A stretch of DNA of 64,000 bases from Prasinococcaceae sp. CCMP 1430 (lineage: Eukaryota > Prasinodermophyta > Palmophyllophyceae > Prasinococcales > Prasinococcaceae), in the NCBI GenBank assembly GCA_013416795.1, contig RQSC01000308.1, positions 1 through 64,000 of the forward strand, written 5' to 3'. A program made the position numbers and the translations under genes. The notes beneath the pieces are model-generated. The model saw only the letters and a program-made list of their open reading frames with translations, had not been told where the DNA came from and made no database searches. Positions 60,915 to 64,000 of the stretch are shown here, in pieces (position 1 is the first letter of the stretch; every line of letters begins with the position of its first letter).

Positions 60915-61883
60915 CCATGGTGGCAACAATACGCGGCCAAGGGCGCGCGCGACGCTAAGCCGAAGCGTGTGCAGTTCGGTGTTGGTGGCCGCGCCCGCGC
61001 GAAGGCAGCGCGGCCGGAGGGAGGGAAGCCGCTGAGCGAGTACATGTCCCTTAGCTTCGACGACTACAACCTGCTCGATCCCGAGCTGATCTCGCGCGTG
61101 GACCTTTCCGAGCCGCTGGCATCCGATGCCGAGGAGGCTGCCATGTTCCGCTTCACGCTGCCGCTGGATACGCTCGTCCAGATGCCATGCAGGCCCGAGA
61201 TGGACGTGCTTGCGGAGCGGCTGTGTGATGAGAAGGGCCTGCGATTGTCGTGCCTTCGCGCGACCATCACCGGTGATGTGGCGCCCCTTGCGGAGCTACC
61301 GGCGCCCGCCGTCGAGGATGAAGAGCGCGGTGGCGGGCCGGTCGACGCCATCACCCCAGGCGAGACGGCCACGGTGGAATCCGCGGGCGCGAAAGCAGCC
61401 GGAGCTGACGAGAAGACCGACTCGACGCCGGGTGGCCGAGGTGCGGAGAGCAAGCTCGAGGTCTGGCAGCCACCCGATAGCGGCGAGTCGGATGGCGAGC
61501 AAGCTCCCGGGAGCGAAGCGGCGCCGGGAAGGATGTCCGACCCCGTCCTGCGCAGGCGCATCGCAGACTTTGACGAGGCGTTCGAGCTGGATTGGTCGGT
61601 GCACATCGAGTGGGGCGAGAGCCACCTTCGAAGCAGGCTCAGATCGAGCTGCGCCGTGCTCGTGCCCCCGCCCTTCTCGGCGCCGCCGCGGCCGCTCATC
61701 GGCGGCGCGCTCACGGCAGCCGGCCGCACCGTGGTTGGCATCCTGCTTCCGCGCGTGCTGCAGGAGGTCGCGCGCGACTACCAGCGCTGGGCGCTGGGCG
61801 GCGAGCGCGTAGCGCGCAGCGGCGCGCTCACCGAAAGCGAGATGCTGCAGCAGAACTCGCAGCTCAGCAAGCCCGGCCGGTAA
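60783..61883 (+). CDS. DUF1997 plastid-type protein
   Basis: 366 residues from ATG 60783. An Arg/Ala-rich start and a ten-Gln run suggest a targeting peptide. The DUF1997 core follows: LSFDDYNLLDPELISRVD, FRFTLPLDTLVQMPCRPEMDVL and LRLSCLRATITGD. After an acidic insert (about 61300-61540) comes the second half: FELDWSVHIEWGE, LVPPPFSAPPRPLIGGAL and GILLPRVLQEVARDYQRW. The family is shared by cyanobacteria and plastid-bearing eukaryotes and has no firm biochemical role. The large acidic insert is unusual. It follows the mL60-like gene by 5 nt, so either they share a transcript or the promoter lies inside that gene. Convergent with the desaturase. Confidence 0.75.
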
Positions 61884-61969
61884 CGATTTTCCACCCATGT
61901 TCTCCCACGCAGCAGCCACCACCCTTTCAAAGCATCCCCACATTAACTTACACTGGGCGCCTCGCTGCC

Positions 61970-63364
61970 TCATGCCGAAACTGCCTCCGCTGCGGCGTCC
62001 TCGAGTATGCGGTTGGCCGTGATGGCCGCGCTCATGAGCACGAGCGGCACGCCGTTGCCTGGCCGAGTGGACGCGCCGACGAAGTACAGCCCATGCACGT
62101 CCTCGTCGGCGATGGGCCCATTCTCCGGCCGGAAGTACGCGAGCTGCGGCAGGCCGTGCGCCAGGCCGAACGCGGCGCCGTACTTGAGGTTGTACATCTT
62201 TTCCCACACGGCCGGCGTGTACACGAACTCGTTGGCGATGGCGTCGCGCACGCTCACGTCCTCGCCGCCGCCCACCGGCGTCACTCTGACGCCTGCCTCG
62301 TCCAGCCGGCGCAGGATGGCCTCGCGCCCACTCTCGACCATCGCGTCCCAGTCCACCTTGCCCGCGGCGGTGCCGTTGCCCGCCACCTCCTGCGCGTTGC
62401 CCACGGGCAGCAGCACCATCACACTCTCGCAGCCCTCCGGCGCGCACGTCTCGTCTGTGTGGGCGGGCTTGTGCACGTAGAAGTTGGGCTTCGGGCACCT
62501 GCCGCTGGCGGCAATGTCACCCGCCTGCGTGGCGCGCTGCCACGCCTCCTTGGGGTCGTCGCTCAGGAAGATCGAGTGGTGCAGCAGCTCGCTGCACTTG
62601 CCACTCACACTCCAGTTGAATGAGATGACGCCCGCGCTGTACTCCTTGCGCTCCAGCTCAGCGCTGCGCTGCCGCGCGAGTTCGCCCTCGACGAGGTCGT
62701 CGTACACGTAAGGAACGTCCGGGTTGGCCACCACCACGTCGGCCGCCACGAAGTCACCAGACTCGAGCTCGACCCCCTTGGCTGCGCCGCCCTCCACCAC
62801 CACGCGCTTCACCGGCGCGCTGGTGCGAATCTCCACCCCCGCCTTGCGCGCTGCGTCCGCGAGCCCGTCGCGCATGCGCTGGAAGCCGCCGACAGGATAC
62901 CACACTCCGTCGGTGAGCTCGGTGCCCGCGAGCAGCGAGAACGCGCCAGGAGCGTTGTAGGGCGAGAGGCCCACGTACAGATCCTGGAAGGTGAACAGCG
63001 AGCGCAGCTTCTCGCTCTTGAAGAAGGCGCGCAGCGCGAGGTCGTGCGGCAGCACGAGCTGCCACGGCGGCACCTTCGCGAGCAGCGGCGCGGCGATGGA
63101 CGGGTCGGCCATCGCCTGCAGCGACTTCATGTCATTCTCGATGATGCCGCCGCCGATCTGGAACATGGCGCGCGCCTTCGCCAGCCACTCGAGGTACGCG
63201 AGCCCCGCACCGGGCTCGACGTCATCGAGCTGCTTGCTCATCTCATTGACGTCATACTTGAGGTCGAGCGCGTCGCCGTCGCCGAAGAACACGCGGTACG
63301 CCGGATCAACCTTGCGCAGCTCGGTGGGAAGGTCCATGCCAAGCGCCTCGAAGGCCTCCTCGTA
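61970..63364 (-). CDS. CrtI-type carotenoid (phytoene) desaturase, N-terminal exon(s) missing
   Basis: C-terminal 464 residues of a FAD-dependent CrtI-family desaturase. The exon starts at 63364 after CCCCGCAG, with a GCTGACG branch upstream. Family landmarks: YEEAFEALGMDLPTELRK, DLYVGLSPYNAPGAFSLL, GVWYPVGGFQRMRDGL, GVISFNWSVSGKCSELLHH, and the C-terminal FAD motif HGLYFVGASTRPGNGVPLVLMSA. The last reads like bacterial/fungal CrtI (VGASTHPGTGVPIVL), not plant PDS or CRTISO. The N-terminal GxGxxG nucleotide-binding part is not in the window. A single N at 63657 and a change in composition just beyond make the join upstream doubtful. In algae PDS/ZDS normally do this job, so this is an extra desaturase. 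Confidence 0.85.
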   Translation of the reverse strand, partial: YEEAFEALGMDLPTELRKVDPAYRVFFGDGDALDLKYDVNEMSKQLDDVEPGAGLAYLEWLAKARAMFQIGGGIIENDMKSLQAMADPSIAAPLLAKVPPWQLVLPHDLALRAFFKSEKLRSLFTFQDLYVGLSPYNAPGAFSLLAGTELTDGVWYPVGGFQRMRDGLADAARKAGVEIRTSAPVKRVVVEGGAAKGVELESGDFVAADVVVANPDVPYVYDDLVEGELARQRSAELERKEYSAGVISFNWSVSGKCSELLHHSIFLSDDPKEAWQRATQAGDIAASGRCPKPNFYVHKPAHTDETCAPEGCESVMVLLPVGNAQEVAGNGTAAGKVDWDAMVESGREAILRRLDEAGVRVTPVGGGEDVSVRDAIANEFVYTPAVWEKMYNLKYGAAFGLAHGLPQLAYFRPENGPIADEDVHGLYFVGASTRPGNGVPLVLMSAAITANRILEDAAAEAVSA

Positions 63365-63657
63365 CTGCGGGGCAGGCGGGCCACGAGGGTGATGCGCATG
63401 GGGGCGCGCGCGCGTCAGCCCGCGCACGAGAAGTGCGCTCACAGCGAAGTGCTGCTCTGCGTGCGCGCGTCGTCGCGCGCGCAGGATCGGCCCGCGCCCC
63501 CGAGCGCCATGCGCGCGAGCTCCCGCGCAGAGGCTGGGCGCGGAGCGAGGGCCGCCGGCCCAGTCTCGCTCGCCCCGCTCCCCCTGCCAGCGGGACCCCG
63601 CCTGTGCGCATCGCCCGCGCACCCGGCGCGCCGCGAGCTTCCGCGCGGCGCCGCGCN
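63365..63657. other. Intron or gap side of the desaturase gene, ending in a single N
   Basis: Non-coding by composition. Holds the acceptor and branch point for the desaturase exon (CTGAC at about 63412) and a possible GTGCGC donor on the minus strand near 63622. The N at 63657 may mark a low-confidence base or a join. Confidence 0.4.
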
Positions 63658-64000
63658 TCGTGTACACGAGGAAGCTATTTGCGTGAGCGACCATGCCCTT
63701 GCCACACCCCTTTTGATTCGGCCCGCAGGTGCAAGAGCTGCTCACAGAGGCATTGCCCGGCAGGCAAGGCGGTCGAAAGTGCCCGTTGCGCGCAAATACC
63801 AGCGCCTCCTCGAACCGACGAGTATAGCCGTCGGGGTGAGATGGCAACACCTTGGCTTCGTGGTTCAAGAACTCCACCTTTTCTGTATCAGGACGCTGCG
63901 CAATCACCGCCGCCAGCACCGTCGGCAGAGCGAATGCTGCCGACGCAGGGGTGTCAACGGGCCTCGGCAGGGCGTCTGCGGCCAGTGGCTCGGCGGCTGA
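63658..64000 (-). CDS. Unassigned open frame reaching the window edge
   Basis: Minus-strand frame open from the window edge to the N. Its composition differs from everything nearby: less GC-rich third positions and residues such as EKVEFLNHEAKVLPSH, EEALVFARNGHF and CTCGPNQKGCGKGM. It does not look like the CrtI N-terminus. The Cys cluster C-x-C-x5-GC could be a zinc site. It may be an exon of another gene or a mobile-element fragment. I recognise no family. Confidence 0.35.

Noticed and set aside
1-64000. CRISPR arrays, bacterial operons, ribosome binding sites, riboswitches
   Set aside because: No regularly spaced repeats of the right size, and the gene content and introns are eukaryotic nuclear.

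Overview
This window is nuclear DNA from a GC-rich (roughly 70% by eye) photosynthetic microeukaryote. Evidence for a eukaryote: short spliceosomal introns, UTP20, U2SURP/SR140, DNA polymerase alpha, an ESCRT-III subunit and an N-terminal acetyltransferase. Evidence for an alga: an argJ-type arginine gene, a DUF1997 protein of the plastid/cyanobacterial type, a CrtI-type carotenoid desaturase, and a RuBisCO-like protein. A haptophyte, pelagophyte or similar marine alga is plausible, but the sequence does not fix the lineage. The assembly has two N gaps (30170-30179 and 43377-43701) and single Ns at 9015 and 63657.

Layout. 1-10.5 kb: a partial coiled-coil gene, a secreted Cys/Pro repeat protein, a secreted beta-propeller, an unknown gene, NADH-cytochrome b5 reductase and an RWD-RING protein. 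10.6-26.5 kb: UTP20, CIA2/MIP18, U2SURP, a METTL7-type methyltransferase, an EGLN-like prolyl hydroxylase and a PPIL1-type cyclophilin. 26.7-43 kb: an MRS2/CorA Mg transporter, PDH E1-alpha, a Canopy-like ER protein, VPS2/CHMP2, a RuBisCO-like/cupin fusion, ArgJ, a DsbD with permuted segment order, a WW-domain protein and NAA40. 43.7-64 kb: POLA1, a DUF1279 protein, an anchored NTF2-like protein, an EEP nuclease, a five-KH RNA-binding protein, an ERV1/ALR oxidase, an amino-acid transporter, an mL60-like ribosomal protein, a DUF1997 protein and a CrtI-type desaturase.

I rebuilt introns by hand. Donors are almost always GTGCG or GTACG rather than GTAAGT, and nearly every intron carries CTGAC about 15-90 nt before the acceptor. 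This rule resolved most exon joins in frame. Genes alternate strand with unusual regularity: from cytochrome b5 reductase to the NTF2-like gene, 20 consecutive genes switch strand every time, with tail-to-tail gaps of about 90-400 bp.

The strongest candidates for something undescribed are: (i) a DsbD-like transmembrane thiol reductase whose first two membrane helices are moved to the C-terminus, behind the thioredoxin domain; (ii) one polypeptide joining a RuBisCO-like protein to a cupin, matching two separate enzymes of the bacterial methylthioadenosine-isoprenoid shunt; (iii) a DNA polymerase alpha whose C-terminal domain has lost the zinc-binding cysteines; and (iv) two neighbouring introns in one gene that are copies of each other (introner-like). 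Three very long G runs on the sense strand sit just upstream of start codons.
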